The notes beneath the pieces were generated by a model, which made no database searches, was not told the DNA's origin, and was given only the letters and a program-made list of their open reading frames with translations. From assembly GCF_036002945.1 (NCBI RefSeq), contig NZ_CP108529.1:2852001-2916000 (forward strand): a stretch of DNA of 64,000 nucleotides, in the 5' to 3' direction. Positions within the stretch are counted from its first letter, which is position 1. Each line of letters begins with the position of its first letter. The stretch is from Streptomyces sp. NBC_01224 (GTDB taxonomy: Bacteria > Actinomycetota > Actinomycetes > Streptomycetales > Streptomycetaceae). The translations under genes were made by a program, and so were the position numbers. Below are positions 50,384 through 59,299 of this stretch, piece after piece.

Positions 50384-51409
50384 TCAGAAGACCGACTCGG
50401 CCTCGTCCATCCGGTCCGCCGGCACCGTCTTGAGCTGGGTGATGGCGTCGGCGAGCGGAACCATCTTGATGTCGTTGCCACGCAGCGCCGTCATCCGGCC
50501 GAAGTCACCCCGGTGCGCGGCCTCCACCGCGTGCCAGCCGAAGCGGGTGGCGAGCACCCGGTCGTATGCGGTCGGCGTGCCGCCGCGCTGCACGTGGCCG
50601 AGAATGACCGGCCGGGCCTCCTTGCCGAGCCGGCTCTCCAGCTCGATGGCCAGCCGGTTGCCGATGCCCTGGAAACGCTCGTGGCCGTACTGATCGATCT
50701 CGCCCTTGGCGTACGGCATGGAGCCCTCGGCCGGGTGCGCACCCTCGGCGACACAGATGACCGCGAATTTCTTGCCCCGTGCGAAGCGCTCTTCGACCAT
50801 CTTGACCAGGTCCTCGACCTGGAAGTGGCGCTCGGGAAGGCAGATGCCGTGCGCGCCGCCCGCCATTCCGGACTCCAGCGCGATCCAGCCGGCGTGGCGG
50901 CCCATCACCTCGACGACCATGACCCGCTGGTGCGATTCGGCGGTGGTCTTGAGGCGGTCTATGGCCTCGGTGGCGACGCCCACCGCGGTGTCGAAGCCGA
51001 AGGTGCGGTCGGTGGCGGAGATGTCGTTGTCGATGGTCTTGGGAACGCCGACGACGGGCATTCCGGCGTCCGACAGCATCCGCGCGGCGGTGAGGGTGCC
51101 TTCGCCGCCGATCGGGATGAGGGCGTCCATGCCGTAACGGCGGCTCAGTTCGGCACAGTTCTCGGCGGCCTCGCGCAGCCGGTCGCGCTCGAGCCGGGCC
51201 GAGCCGAGAATGGTGCCGCCACGGGCGAGGATGCCGCTGACCGCGTTGAGATCGAGGGGGCGGAAGTGACCGTCGAGGAGTCCCTTGAACCCGTCCTCGA
51301 AGCCGATGACTTCATCGCCGTGACCCACCACGGCACGGTGCACGACCGAGCGGATCACTGCGTTCAGGCCTGGACAATCGCCGCCTGCGGTGAGAACTCC
51401 GATGCGCAT
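50384..51409 (-). CDS. pfkA: 6-phosphofructokinase
   Basis: A 341-residue glycolytic enzyme, fructose 6-phosphate to fructose 1,6-bisphosphate. TAGGDCPGLNAVIR opens the phosphate donor site, PKTIDNDI holds the catalytic Asp, MGRHAGWIAL and HVQRGGTPTAYDR follow. Key residues: Gly in GGEGT at the 104 position (E. coli numbering) and Lys in VPKTIDNDI at the 124 position. ATP enzymes of the E. coli type have Gly/Gly, PPi enzymes Asp/Lys; the mixed pair is, as I recall, typical of ATP-using actinomycete PFKs related to PPi enzymes. Divergent from pta-ackA-pyk. Confidence 0.93.
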   Translation of the reverse strand: MRIGVLTAGGDCPGLNAVIRSVVHRAVVGHGDEVIGFEDGFKGLLDGHFRPLDLNAVSGILARGGTILGSARLERDRLREAAENCAELSRRYGMDALIPIGGEGTLTAARMLSDAGMPVVGVPKTIDNDISATDRTFGFDTAVGVATEAIDRLKTTAESHQRVMVVEVMGRHAGWIALESGMAGGAHGICLPERHFQVEDLVKMVEERFARGKKFAVICVAEGAHPAEGSMPYAKGEIDQYGHERFQGIGNRLAIELESRLGKEARPVILGHVQRGGTPTAYDRVLATRFGWHAVEAAHRGDFGRMTALRGNDIKMVPLADAITQLKTVPADRMDEAESVF

Positions 51410-51715
51410 CGTGCTGTATCTCCTGCTCGCTAGTGCCGTGCATTTCGGGGGCGACTACAGAATCCCCCGTACCGTGAGCCACAACGATTGTCCCACGTCA
51501 GGTCTGGACCTCGCGCTCTCGGCCGCTCCGGGGATTCCCCCGCGGGTGTTCCGCCGGATGCAGCCGTGAATAGGGCGGCGGTCCGGCCGGACGGGCGGGG
51601 GTCCCAAGGCCCTTCGCAGAGGGTCTTTCGCCCGGCGGGCGGCGCCTTGTCCCCCGCAGGTATCGTCAACATGGCAATACCATCCCAAACCGCAAAAATG
51701 GACGGGAGAGCACGC
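51410..51715. other. Divergent promoter region of pfkA and pta
   Basis: About 300 bases. It must hold promoters for both pfkA and pta-ackA. No gene, hairpin or clear operator was recognised. Confidence 0.4.
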
Positions 51716-53797
51716 GTGACGCGCAGCGTGTACGTGACCGGGATCGACCGGGGAGACGGCCGACAGGTCGTCGATCTGGGTGTCATGGAGCTCCTGACGC
51801 GTCAGGTGGACCGGGTCGGGGTGTTCCGGCCGCTCGTCCACGACGGACCCGACCGGCTCTTCGAACTGCTGCGGGCCCGCTACCGGCTCCCCCAGGATCC
51901 CGCGTCGGTCTACGGCCTGGACTATCACGAGGCGTCCGCGCTCCAGGCGGAGCAGGGCACGGACGAACTGGTCTCCCGGCTCGTGGAACGCTTCCATCAG
52001 GTGGCCCAGAAGTACGAGGTGGTACTGGTCCTCGGCACCGACTTCGCCGCCACCCAGCTCCCCGACGAGCTGGCGCTCAACGCCCGCCTCGCCAATGAGT
52101 TCGGCGCCTCGGTCATCGCGGTGGTCGGCGGGAAGGGCCAGCCGGCGGATTCCGTACGGGCCGAGACCCACAATGCCTACCGCGCGTACGCCGGCCTGGG
52201 CTGCGATGTCCTCGCGATGATCGTGAACCGGGTGGCGGCCGAGGACCGCGATGTCATCGCGGAACGGCTGGCGGCCCGGCTGCCCGTCCCCTGTTCCGTC
52301 CTGCCGGACGATGCGGCGCTCTCCGCGCCGACCGTCGCCCAGATCACCGCGGCGCTCGGTGGCACGGTGCTGCTCGGCGACGACTCCGGGCTGGCCAGGG
52401 ACGCGCTGGACTTCGTCTTCGGCGGTGCGATGCTGCCGAACATGCTGAAGGCGCTGACGCCGGGCGCTCTGGTGGTCACGCCCGGGGACCGGGCGGATCT
52501 GGTGGTCGGCTCGCTGGCCGCGCACAGCGCCGGGACCCCGCCCATCGCGGGTGTGCTGCTGACCTTGAACGAACGCCCCGGCGAGGAGATACTCAGGCTG
52601 GCCGCGAGACTCGCGCCGGGTACCCCGGTCGTCTCCGTGGCCAGCGGCTCCTTCCCCACTGCTGGTGAACTCTTCGCACTGGAAGGCAAGTTGAACGCGG
52701 CGACGCCCCGCAAGGCGGAGACCGCACTGGGCCTCTTCGAGCGCCATGTGGACACCGGCGCCCTGCTGGACCGGATCTCGGTGGCCCGCAGCGGCCGCGT
52801 CACCCCGATGATGTTCGAGCACGAGCTGCTGGAGCAGGCCCGAGCCGACCGGCGCCGGGTCGTCCTGCCGGAGGGCACCGAGGAACGGGTGCTGCGCGCC
52901 GCGGACGTACTGCTGCGCCGCGATGTCTGCGACCTCACGCTCCTCGGCGAAGTGGACGTCATCCGCAAGAAGGCCGCCGACCTCGGCATCGATCTCGCCG
53001 GTACGCAGCTCATCGACCCGCAGAGCTCGGAGCTGCGCCAGGCGTTCGCCGAGCGGTACGCACAGGTGCGCGCGCACCGCGGGGTCACGGTGGAGCTGGC
53101 GTACGACGTCGTCGCGGACGTCAACTACTTCGGCACCCTGATGGTCCAGGAGGGGCTCGCGGACGGCATGGTCTCCGGGGCCGTGCACTCCACCGCGGCG
53201 ACGATCCGCCCCGCGTTCGAGATCATCAAGACGAAGCCGGAGGCCTCGATCGTCTCCTCCGTCTTCTTCATGTGCCTCGCCGACAAGGTCCTGGTGTACG
53301 GCGACTGCGCGGTCAACCCGGACCCGGACTCGGAGCAGCTCGCGGACATCGCGGTGCAGTCGGCCGCGACCGCCGCCCGCTTCGGCGTGGAGCCGCGGAT
53401 CGCGATGCTGTCGTACTCGACGGGCACCTCGGGTTCGGGCGCCGATGTCGACAAGGTGCGCGAGGCAACGGACCGGGTCCGCGAGAGCCGGCCTGATCTC
53501 AGGATCGAGGGTCCGATCCAGTACGACGCCGCGGTGGAGCCGAGCGTCGCCGCGACGAAGCTGCCCGGCTCCGAGGTGGCGGGTCAGGCGACGGTGCTGA
53601 TCTTCCCAGACCTGAACACCGGCAACAACACCTACAAGGCCGTGCAGCGCTCGGCGGGTGCCGTGGCCGTCGGACCGGTGCTCCAGGGGCTGCGGAAGCC
53701 CGTCAACGACCTGTCCCGGGGCGCGCTCGTCCAGGACATCGTCAATACCGTGGCCATCACGGCGATCCAGGCGCAGGGCGAGGAGCGAACCGCATGA
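51716..53797 (+). CDS. pta: Phosphate acetyltransferase
   Basis: A 693-residue enzyme, acetyl-CoA plus phosphate to acetyl phosphate plus CoA, the long three-domain form. The N-terminal DRTGG-adjacent P-loop-like domain (1-220) and a middle DRTGG domain (about 220-340) precede the catalytic C-terminal domain (about 370-690) with RRVVLPEGTEERVLRAADVL, GLADGMVSGAVHSTAATIRPA and FPDLNTGNNTYKAVQR. The GTG start at 51716 (VTRSVYVTG) follows GGGAGAG; ATGs upstream are weaker. Its stop overlaps the ackA start (ATGA). Confidence 0.94.
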   Translation: MTRSVYVTGIDRGDGRQVVDLGVMELLTRQVDRVGVFRPLVHDGPDRLFELLRARYRLPQDPASVYGLDYHEASALQAEQGTDELVSRLVERFHQVAQKYEVVLVLGTDFAATQLPDELALNARLANEFGASVIAVVGGKGQPADSVRAETHNAYRAYAGLGCDVLAMIVNRVAAEDRDVIAERLAARLPVPCSVLPDDAALSAPTVAQITAALGGTVLLGDDSGLARDALDFVFGGAMLPNMLKALTPGALVVTPGDRADLVVGSLAAHSAGTPPIAGVLLTLNERPGEEILRLAARLAPGTPVVSVASGSFPTAGELFALEGKLNAATPRKAETALGLFERHVDTGALLDRISVARSGRVTPMMFEHELLEQARADRRRVVLPEGTEERVLRAADVLLRRDVCDLTLLGEVDVIRKKAADLGIDLAGTQLIDPQSSELRQAFAERYAQVRAHRGVTVELAYDVVADVNYFGTLMVQEGLADGMVSGAVHSTAATIRPAFEIIKTKPEASIVSSVFFMCLADKVLVYGDCAVNPDPDSEQLADIAVQSAATAARFGVEPRIAMLSYSTGTSGSGADVDKVREATDRVRESRPDLRIEGPIQYDAAVEPSVAATKLPGSEVAGQATVLIFPDLNTGNNTYKAVQRSAGAVAVGPVLQGLRKPVNDLSRGALVQDIVNTVAITAIQAQGEERTA

Positions 53798-55044
53798 CCA
53801 CCCCGACCGCAGAAGGCTCTTCCACCGTGGCCGCGAATCGCGTACTCGTTCTCAACTCCGGCTCCTCGTCGGTGAAGTACCAGCTCCTGGACATGAGCGA
53901 CCACTCCCGGCTGGCGGCCGGACTGGTCGAGCGGATCGGCGAGGAGACCTCCCGGCTGGTGCACACCCCGCCGGCCGGCAGTGGCGCCGAGCCGCGTGAG
54001 CGCATCGGCCCGATCGCCGACCACGAGGCCGCGCTGAAGGCGGCGGCCGAGGAACTGGCGGCCGACGGTCTCGGCCTGGACTCCCCCGCACTGGCGGCGA
54101 TCGGCCACCGGGTGGTGCACGGAGGGCTGCGGTTCACCGAGCCGGTGGTGATCGACGACGAGGTGCTGAAGGAGATCGAGCGCCTGGTCCCGGTGGCCCC
54201 GCTGCACAATCCGGCGAACATCGTCGGCATCCGTACCGCCCAGGCCCTGCGTCCGGACCTTCCGCAGGTGGCGGTCTTCGACACGGCGTTCCACACGACG
54301 ATGCCGGAGTACGCGGCGCGGTACGCGATCGATGTGGAGACCGCCGACGCTCACCGCATCCGGCGCTACGGCTTCCACGGCACCTCACACGCGTACGTCT
54401 CCCGCAAGGCCGCCGAACTGCTGGGACGCACCCCCGAGGAGGTCAATGTCATCGTGCTGCACCTGGGCAACGGCGCCTCGGCGTCGGCGGTGGCGGGCGG
54501 CCGGTGCGTGGAGACCTCGATGGGGCTGACCCCGCTGGAGGGGCTGGTGATGGGTACGCGTTCCGGCGACATCGATCCGGCGGTCACCTTCCACCTCAAG
54601 CGGGTGGCGGGGATGTCTGTGGACGAGATCGACGCACTGCTCAACAAGAAGAGCGGTCTGGTCGGGCTCTGCGGCGACAACGACATGCGGGAGATCCGGC
54701 GCCGGATCGAAGAGGGCGACGAGCGTGCGGCACTGGCGTTCGACATCTATGTCCACCGGCTGAAGAAGTACATCGGCGCCTATTCGGCGGTCCTCGGGCG
54801 GGTGGATGCCGTGGTGTTCACGGCGGGGGTCGGGGAGAACTCGGCGCCCGTACGGGAGGCTGCGATCGCCGGTCTTGAGGGATTCGGCCTGGTGGTGGAC
54901 GCGGATCTGAACGCCGTACGGTCCGGCGCACCGCGGCTGATCTCGCCGGACCACGCACGGGTCGCGGTCGCCGTGGTGCCTACGGACGAGGAACTGGAGA
55001 TCGCCGTCCAGACCTTCGCACTCGTCGGACAGGCCCACAACTGA
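53794..55044 (+). CDS. ackA: Acetate kinase
   Basis: A 416-residue enzyme, acetyl phosphate plus ADP to acetate plus ATP. Conserved segments: VLNSGSSSVKYQLL (N-terminal phosphate loop), GHRVVHGG, FDTAFHTTMPEYAARYAI, RRYGFHGTSHAYVS (catalytic Asp/His region), HLGNGASASAVAGG and FTAGVGENSAPVRE. A short N-terminal extension of about 15 residues precedes the usual start. Overlaps pta by four bases, so both enzymes of acetate overflow are made together. It is followed 75 bases later by pyk. Confidence 0.95.
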   Translation: MTTPTAEGSSTVAANRVLVLNSGSSSVKYQLLDMSDHSRLAAGLVERIGEETSRLVHTPPAGSGAEPRERIGPIADHEAALKAAAEELAADGLGLDSPALAAIGHRVVHGGLRFTEPVVIDDEVLKEIERLVPVAPLHNPANIVGIRTAQALRPDLPQVAVFDTAFHTTMPEYAARYAIDVETADAHRIRRYGFHGTSHAYVSRKAAELLGRTPEEVNVIVLHLGNGASASAVAGGRCVETSMGLTPLEGLVMGTRSGDIDPAVTFHLKRVAGMSVDEIDALLNKKSGLVGLCGDNDMREIRRRIEEGDERAALAFDIYVHRLKKYIGAYSAVLGRVDAVVFTAGVGENSAPVREAAIAGLEGFGLVVDADLNAVRSGAPRLISPDHARVAVAVVPTDEELEIAVQTFALVGQAHN

Positions 55045-55118
55045 GCACCCCCGCGCCCCTTTGTACCTTCCACCAGACGGAATATTCCGCAGCGAAACAA
55101 ACCGATAGGATCCGCCTC

Positions 55119-56549
55119 ATGCGCCGTTCCAAAATCGTCTGCACACTCGGTCCCGCCGTCGACTCCCATGAGCAGCTCGTCGCTCTGATCGAGGCCGGCA
55201 TGAGCGTGGCCCGCTTCAACTTCAGTCACGGCAGTCACGAGGAGCACCAGGGTCGTTACGACCGGGTCCGCAAGGCCGCCGCCGAGACCGGCCGTGCGGT
55301 CGGCGTGCTCGCCGACCTCCAGGGCCCGAAGATCCGCCTGGCGAAGTTCGCCGAGGGCCCCGTCGAGCTGGTCCGCGGGGACGAGTTCACGATCACCGCG
55401 GAGGACGTCCCGGGCGACAAGTCGATCTGCGGCACGACCTACAAGGGCCTGCCCGGCGACGTCGCCAAGGGCGACCCGATCCTGATCAACGACGGCAACG
55501 TCGAGCTGAAGGTCGTCGCGATCGAGGGCCCCCGGGTCAAGACCATCGTCATCGAGGGCGGTGTCATCTCCGACCACAAGGGCATCAACCTGCCCGGCGC
55601 GGCGGTCAACGTCCCGGCCCTGTCCGGGAAGGACGTCGAGGACCTGCGGTTCGCCCTGCGGATGGGCTGCGACCTGGTGGCGCTCTCCTTCGTACGGGAC
55701 GCCGATGACATCAAGGACGTCCACAAGGTGATGGACGAGGAGGGCCGCCGGGTCCCCGTCATCGCCAAGGTCGAGAAGCCGCAGGCCGTCGAGCACATGG
55801 AGGGCGTCGTCATGGCGTTCGACGGTGTGATGGTCGCCCGTGGCGACCTGGCCGTCGAGTACCCCCTGGAGAAGGTCCCGATGGTGCAGAAGCGCCTGGT
55901 GGAGCTCTGCCGTCGGAACGCCAAGCCGGTGATCGTGGCGACCCAGATGATGGAGTCGATGATCACCAACTCGCGGCCGACCCGCGCCGAGGCGTCCGAC
56001 GTCGCCAACGCGATCCTGGACGGTGCGGACGCGGTCATGCTGTCGGCCGAGTCCAGCGTGGGCGCGTACCCGATCGAGACGGTCAAGACGATGTCGAAGA
56101 TCGTCGTCGCCGCCGAGCAGGAGCTGCTCTCCAAGGGCCTGCAGCCGCTGGTGCCGGGCAAGAAGCCCCGCACCCAGGGCGGTTCGGTGGCCCGCGCGGC
56201 CTGCGAGATCGCGGACTTCCTGAACGGCAAGGCACTGGTCGCCTTCACCAAGTCCGGTGACACGGCCCGCCGCCTCTCCCGCTACCGTGCGGCGCAGCCC
56301 ATCCTCGCCTTCACCACGGACGAGTCCACCCGCAACCAGCTCGCCCTGAGCTGGGGCGTCGAGGCCCACGTCGTACCGCACGTGGACAACACCGACGCCA
56401 TGGTGGACCTGGTCGACGCGGAGCTGCTGAAGCTGAGCCGCTACAACGCCGGCGACACGATGGTCATCACGGCCGGCTCGCCCCCCGGCATCCCGGGCAC
56501 GACGAACATGGTGCGGGTCCACCATGTGGGTGGCGGGGCGCGCGACTGA
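55119..56549 (+). CDS. pyk: Pyruvate kinase
   Basis: A 476-residue enzyme, phosphoenolpyruvate plus ADP to pyruvate plus ATP. MRRSKIVCTLGPA opens the barrel, RFNFSHGSHEEHQ binds potassium and phosphate, VIAKVEKPQAVEHM holds the catalytic Lys/Glu pair, MVARGDLAVEYPLEKVP binds the metal, and QMMESMITNSRPTRAEASDVANAILDGADAVMLSAESSVGAYP is the family block. The Gly-Glu of the usual MLSGETA is Ala-Glu-Ser here. From position it corresponds to S. coelicolor pyk2 (recalled). Ribosome site TAGGAT. Confidence 0.95.
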   Translation: MRRSKIVCTLGPAVDSHEQLVALIEAGMSVARFNFSHGSHEEHQGRYDRVRKAAAETGRAVGVLADLQGPKIRLAKFAEGPVELVRGDEFTITAEDVPGDKSICGTTYKGLPGDVAKGDPILINDGNVELKVVAIEGPRVKTIVIEGGVISDHKGINLPGAAVNVPALSGKDVEDLRFALRMGCDLVALSFVRDADDIKDVHKVMDEEGRRVPVIAKVEKPQAVEHMEGVVMAFDGVMVARGDLAVEYPLEKVPMVQKRLVELCRRNAKPVIVATQMMESMITNSRPTRAEASDVANAILDGADAVMLSAESSVGAYPIETVKTMSKIVVAAEQELLSKGLQPLVPGKKPRTQGGSVARAACEIADFLNGKALVAFTKSGDTARRLSRYRAAQPILAFTTDESTRNQLALSWGVEAHVVPHVDNTDAMVDLVDAELLKLSRYNAGDTMVITAGSPPGIPGTTNMVRVHHVGGGARD

Positions 56550-56571
56550 CGCGTTCGTGGCCTTCACCCGG

Positions 56572-56618
56572 ACATGACAGTGCTCCGTCCTCTCACGGAA
56601 GACGGAGCACTGTCATGT
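56572..56618. terminator. Perfect 18-bp stem-loop after pyk
   Basis: Arms 56572-56589 and 56601-56618 pair without mismatch around an 11-base loop, directly between the convergent pyk and unknown gene stops (the leftward stop begins at 56620). A strong bidirectional terminator. Confidence 0.92.
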
Positions 56619-56619
56619 G

Positions 56620-57321
56620 TCAGGGCAGCCGTTCGGCCAACTCCCGCCACGCCTCGTACTCACCGCGGCGCGAATGGTCCACGAACAGCGACTCGACCAG
56701 CCTGGCCGGGGCGAGCAGCCGCCGGGTCGTGCGCAGCTCAAGGATCTGCTCACGCTCCAGATCTCTCCAGCCCGGGGCGAGCTCGGCGGCAGCCTCCGAG
56801 GTCATGGGCATCGCGTTCAGCGCCCGTTCGAGCACGGGCCCCTCATCGAGCAGCGGCACATCCAGCCGCGGGCCCACCGAATTCAGCAGGGAGGCCCTCA
56901 GCCACAGGTCTCGCATCAGCCACTCGTTGCTCTGCGCGCCCGTCGAGCGCTCGGCTGCCGCGAGCAGCGCCGCCCATGCCCGCGAGGTCACCCGCCACTG
57001 CTCGTCCGACATCCCCACGCCGTCCGCCTGCAGCCGCGCGGCGAATTGCTGGGCAGCCGCCATCCACTGGCTGACATCGCCTTCGGCCGCCCGAATCTCC
57101 GAAGCGGACCAACGGCGCACGTGCGCGCCCAGGTCCAGCCGGTCGAGGTCATCGAACAGACCACTCACCCGAACCTCACCCCCACTCGACTCGAACGCCT
57201 CTCTGCCGATCAGTCCGGCCTCTCCGCCGGCTGCCCGGAACGGATCGTCGGGAACGGAGAAGTGGCCGCTGTGGCTGTCTTCCACGAGTGCGAAGAACGC
57301 GCCACGGAGAAGTGAGGACAT
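56620..57321 (-). CDS. Conserved hypothetical protein, helix-rich
   Basis: A 233-residue protein starting MSSLLRGAFFALVEDSHSGH. It is soluble, Ala/Leu/Arg-rich and mostly helical, with no signal peptide, membrane segment or catalytic motif I recognise. Trp-containing segments (VRRWSASEIRAAEGDVSQWM, SNEWLMRDLWLRASLL) suggest a helical bundle. It is isolated from all neighbours by perfect hairpins at both ends. The upstream hairpin ends two bases before the ATG, so there is no ordinary ribosome site or promoter gap. An in-frame ATG at 57336 would lie inside the hairpin. Real coding is supported by length and codon bias; function unknown. Confidence 0.65.
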   Translation of the reverse strand: MSSLLRGAFFALVEDSHSGHFSVPDDPFRAAGGEAGLIGREAFESSGGEVRVSGLFDDLDRLDLGAHVRRWSASEIRAAEGDVSQWMAAAQQFAARLQADGVGMSDEQWRVTSRAWAALLAAAERSTGAQSNEWLMRDLWLRASLLNSVGPRLDVPLLDEGPVLERALNAMPMTSEAAAELAPGWRDLEREQILELRTTRRLLAPARLVESLFVDHSRRGEYEAWRELAERLP

Positions 57322-57323
57322 GA

Positions 57324-57363
57324 CTGTGGCCCGCACCCCTGAACAACAGGGTGCGGGCCACAG
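57324..57363 (-). terminator. Perfect 15-bp stem-loop abutting the start of the unknown gene
   Basis: Arms 57324-57338 and 57349-57363 with a 10-base loop. It follows the Ser/Pro-rich protein gene by about 30 bases, so it should be its terminator. It also touches the ATG of the next gene on the same strand and would hide any ribosome site. Confidence 0.85.
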
Positions 57364-57396
57364 CCGTTGTGCGGCTCCCGAACAGGTCGGTGTCGG

Positions 57397-58647
57397 CTAG
57401 CTGTTGCCGCCGGTGAAGTAGTTGTGCAACCCCGGCACCGTGAGCGTGCCGCCGAACTGGCCGGCCTGGGTCACCTTGACCTTGGTGAAGATGGCGAAGG
57501 GTACGTTCAGCGGGGGCGGTGTCTGCGGGCTGAACGTGACCGGGATGAGACCGAAGAGATTGCCCTTCAGCTCCTCCGTGTACATCGTCACCGTGCCGTT
57601 GCGGATGGTGGACTCGGAGCCCTTCCGCGCCTCGACATGGGCCGTGGTACCGGCCGGACCGACCGTCGTCTGGTGGAGGTTGTCGATGTCGATGGAGCTC
57701 GCGGTGAACTTCAGCACCTTCTTGACGGTGCCGTCGTATGTCTTCACCTCGACGATGCCCTTGTAGTCGAGCCCTTTGAGGGTGAGCTTCGAGCTCTCCA
57801 GGATCCACGGGTCGGTCGGGAGGAGCGGGATGCCCGTGTCCAGATCGGCTGCGGCCAGCGCCTCGGGGTCGGCGGTCGGACACGGGAAGCGCTCCTTGGC
57901 GCCGTCCGGGATGTCCTCGTCCTTCTTGGCGTCGAGCCCCTTGGCGCCCTCGTCGAGCTCCTTGACCGACTTGCCGGCCTTGTCCGCTGCGTCGCGGATG
58001 GCGGCGGCCATCTTGTCGGACGTCTCCTTCACCGCGTCCGTGGCCTTCTCCGCGGGCTTCTCCACGGGCTCGGCGGTGACGCTCTGCGACGGCTTCGGGG
58101 ACGCGGTGCTCGCGCTCGCTGTCTCCTTGTCCGGTCCGTTGAAGAGGTCCTTGAGTGCGTCGCCGACGCCCAGCGGGTCGAGCGGGTTCGTCGACTTCGT
58201 GGGTGTGGGCGAGGAGCTCGGCGCGGCAGCAGCGGGCGCGTCGGCTGCCTTCGTCTCCGGCTTCGCGGCGTCGCTCGCGGACGGAGTCGCCGAGGGCTTC
58301 GACCTCGATGTGTCGCCCTTGTCACCGGAATCGGTGGCGGACGGGGACGGGGACGGGGACTTGGTCTCCGATGCGGACGGGGACGGCGACTCGCTCGGCT
58401 CGTCGGAGCGGGTCACGCAGGGGCCGGGCGCGAAGGGTATGTCCGTGCTGTCGTCGGCCAGCGCGAGCTTGGGCGTGAGCCCCATGCCCACGAAGACGGC
58501 CGTCGGCATCGCGGCGAGCGCGAAGGCCTTGCCCGCGGGTATGTGCAGCTTCGTCAGCAACGACTTCCTGGGGGCCGCGTGGCGCGGTCCGCTTCTCGTC
58601 CGGAGATCCTCCCCGGTCGAGTTCAGCTGCGTCTCGTCACCCCGCAC
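57397..58647 (-). CDS. Exported Ser/Pro/Thr-rich surface protein, function unknown
   Basis: A 416-residue protein from a GTG start with a good GGGAGG site, overlapping the DUF6114 gene by 11 bases. A basic N-terminus of about 30 residues (RKSLLTKLHIPAGK) leads into one hydrophobic segment ending in PKLALADD, a probable signal cleavage site. Residues about 75-250 are low-complexity Ser/Pro/Thr/Lys/Ala (SPSPSASETKSPSPSPSATD), typical of wall-spanning regions. The C-terminal 160 residues look like a folded beta-rich domain ending HNYFTGGNS. Two cysteines (GPCVT, FPCPT) may pair. Third gene of the DUF6230-DUF6114 operon; probably part of one envelope structure. Confidence 0.75.
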   Translation of the reverse strand: MRGDETQLNSTGEDLRTRSGPRHAAPRKSLLTKLHIPAGKAFALAAMPTAVFVGMGLTPKLALADDSTDIPFAPGPCVTRSDEPSESPSPSASETKSPSPSPSATDSGDKGDTSRSKPSATPSASDAAKPETKAADAPAAAAPSSSPTPTKSTNPLDPLGVGDALKDLFNGPDKETASASTASPKPSQSVTAEPVEKPAEKATDAVKETSDKMAAAIRDAADKAGKSVKELDEGAKGLDAKKDEDIPDGAKERFPCPTADPEALAAADLDTGIPLLPTDPWILESSKLTLKGLDYKGIVEVKTYDGTVKKVLKFTASSIDIDNLHQTTVGPAGTTAHVEARKGSESTIRNGTVTMYTEELKGNLFGLIPVTFSPQTPPPLNVPFAIFTKVKVTQAGQFGGTLTVPGLHNYFTGGNS

Positions 58648-59206
58648 GATGCCTCCCGCCGTCGACCTCAACTGTCGTGTCGTACTGCTCCGGCTGCTGC
58701 TGGGGCACCGCTGCCGCGCTCTGGAACTCGGGTTCGGGCTCCTGCGTACCAGGACCGGCGTCCTTGTATGTCTGGTCCAGAGCACCCGCATCCACGGCGT
58801 CGGGCTTCGGCTCGCCCGGGGCCCAGGAGATGGAGAGCGCTCCACCGAGCAGGGAGAACAGGAAGCCGATCAGGAATCCGCCGATGTTGGCCACCGGTAT
58901 GGAGATCAACGCCAGCAGGATCGCGGCAACTCCGGCGAACACTCTCACGATGTGGTGGAACCACATCGTGAGGCCCAGCGTGATCAGCAGGACCCCGATG
59001 ATCAGCGATCCCGCACCGGCGGTCGTGGACATCGCCAGCGTGATGTTGCCGAGGTGCATGTTGGCGTACGGGAAGTACGCGATGGGTAGACCACCCACCA
59101 TGGTGAACAGGCCCGCCCAGAACGGCCGGTTACCCCGCCAGGTGCGGAATCCTCGCCAGAAGACGCGGAGGTAGTGCTCGTTCTGCCCTGTGGACTCGGG
59201 GCTCAT
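58637..59206 (-). CDS. DUF6114 four-helix membrane protein
   Basis: A 189-residue integral membrane protein. Four hydrophobic helices lie between residues 27 and 125 (FWAGLFTMVGGLPIAYFPYA, LIIGVLLITLGLTMWFHHI, IVRVFAGVAAILLALISIPVA, IGGFLIGFLFSLLGGALSI). An acidic Pro/Gln-rich cytosolic or outer tail follows. The fold and neighbours match the DUF6114 family. No known enzyme or transport motif. It is preceded by a DUF6230 gene and overlaps the exported Ser/Pro-rich gene, so the three are probably made and act together at the envelope. Confidence 0.82.
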   Translation of the reverse strand: MSPESTGQNEHYLRVFWRGFRTWRGNRPFWAGLFTMVGGLPIAYFPYANMHLGNITLAMSTTAGAGSLIIGVLLITLGLTMWFHHIVRVFAGVAAILLALISIPVANIGGFLIGFLFSLLGGALSISWAPGEPKPDAVDAGALDQTYKDAGPGTQEPEPEFQSAAAVPQQQPEQYDTTVEVDGGRHRAG

Positions 59207-59257
59207 GGAAAACAGCTCCCTGCAACCGGTACTGCTGTGAGAAGTGAAAAGATGGGC

Positions 59258-59286
59258 GGCCGGAGACCCTTGGGGGTGCTCCGGCC
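59258..59286 (-). terminator. Hairpin in the DUF6230-DUF6114 gap
   Basis: GGCCGGAG at 59258-59265 pairs with CTCCGGCC at 59279-59286, with CCC/GGG pairs possible inside the loop. It lies just after the DUF6230 stop and may partly terminate the message, giving more of the first protein than the others. Confidence 0.5.
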
Positions 59287-59299
59287 ACCCGGGCGAGTG

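Noticed and set aside
54780..56567. 595-codon leftward frame opposite pyk
   Set aside because: Antisense shadow of pyruvate kinase.
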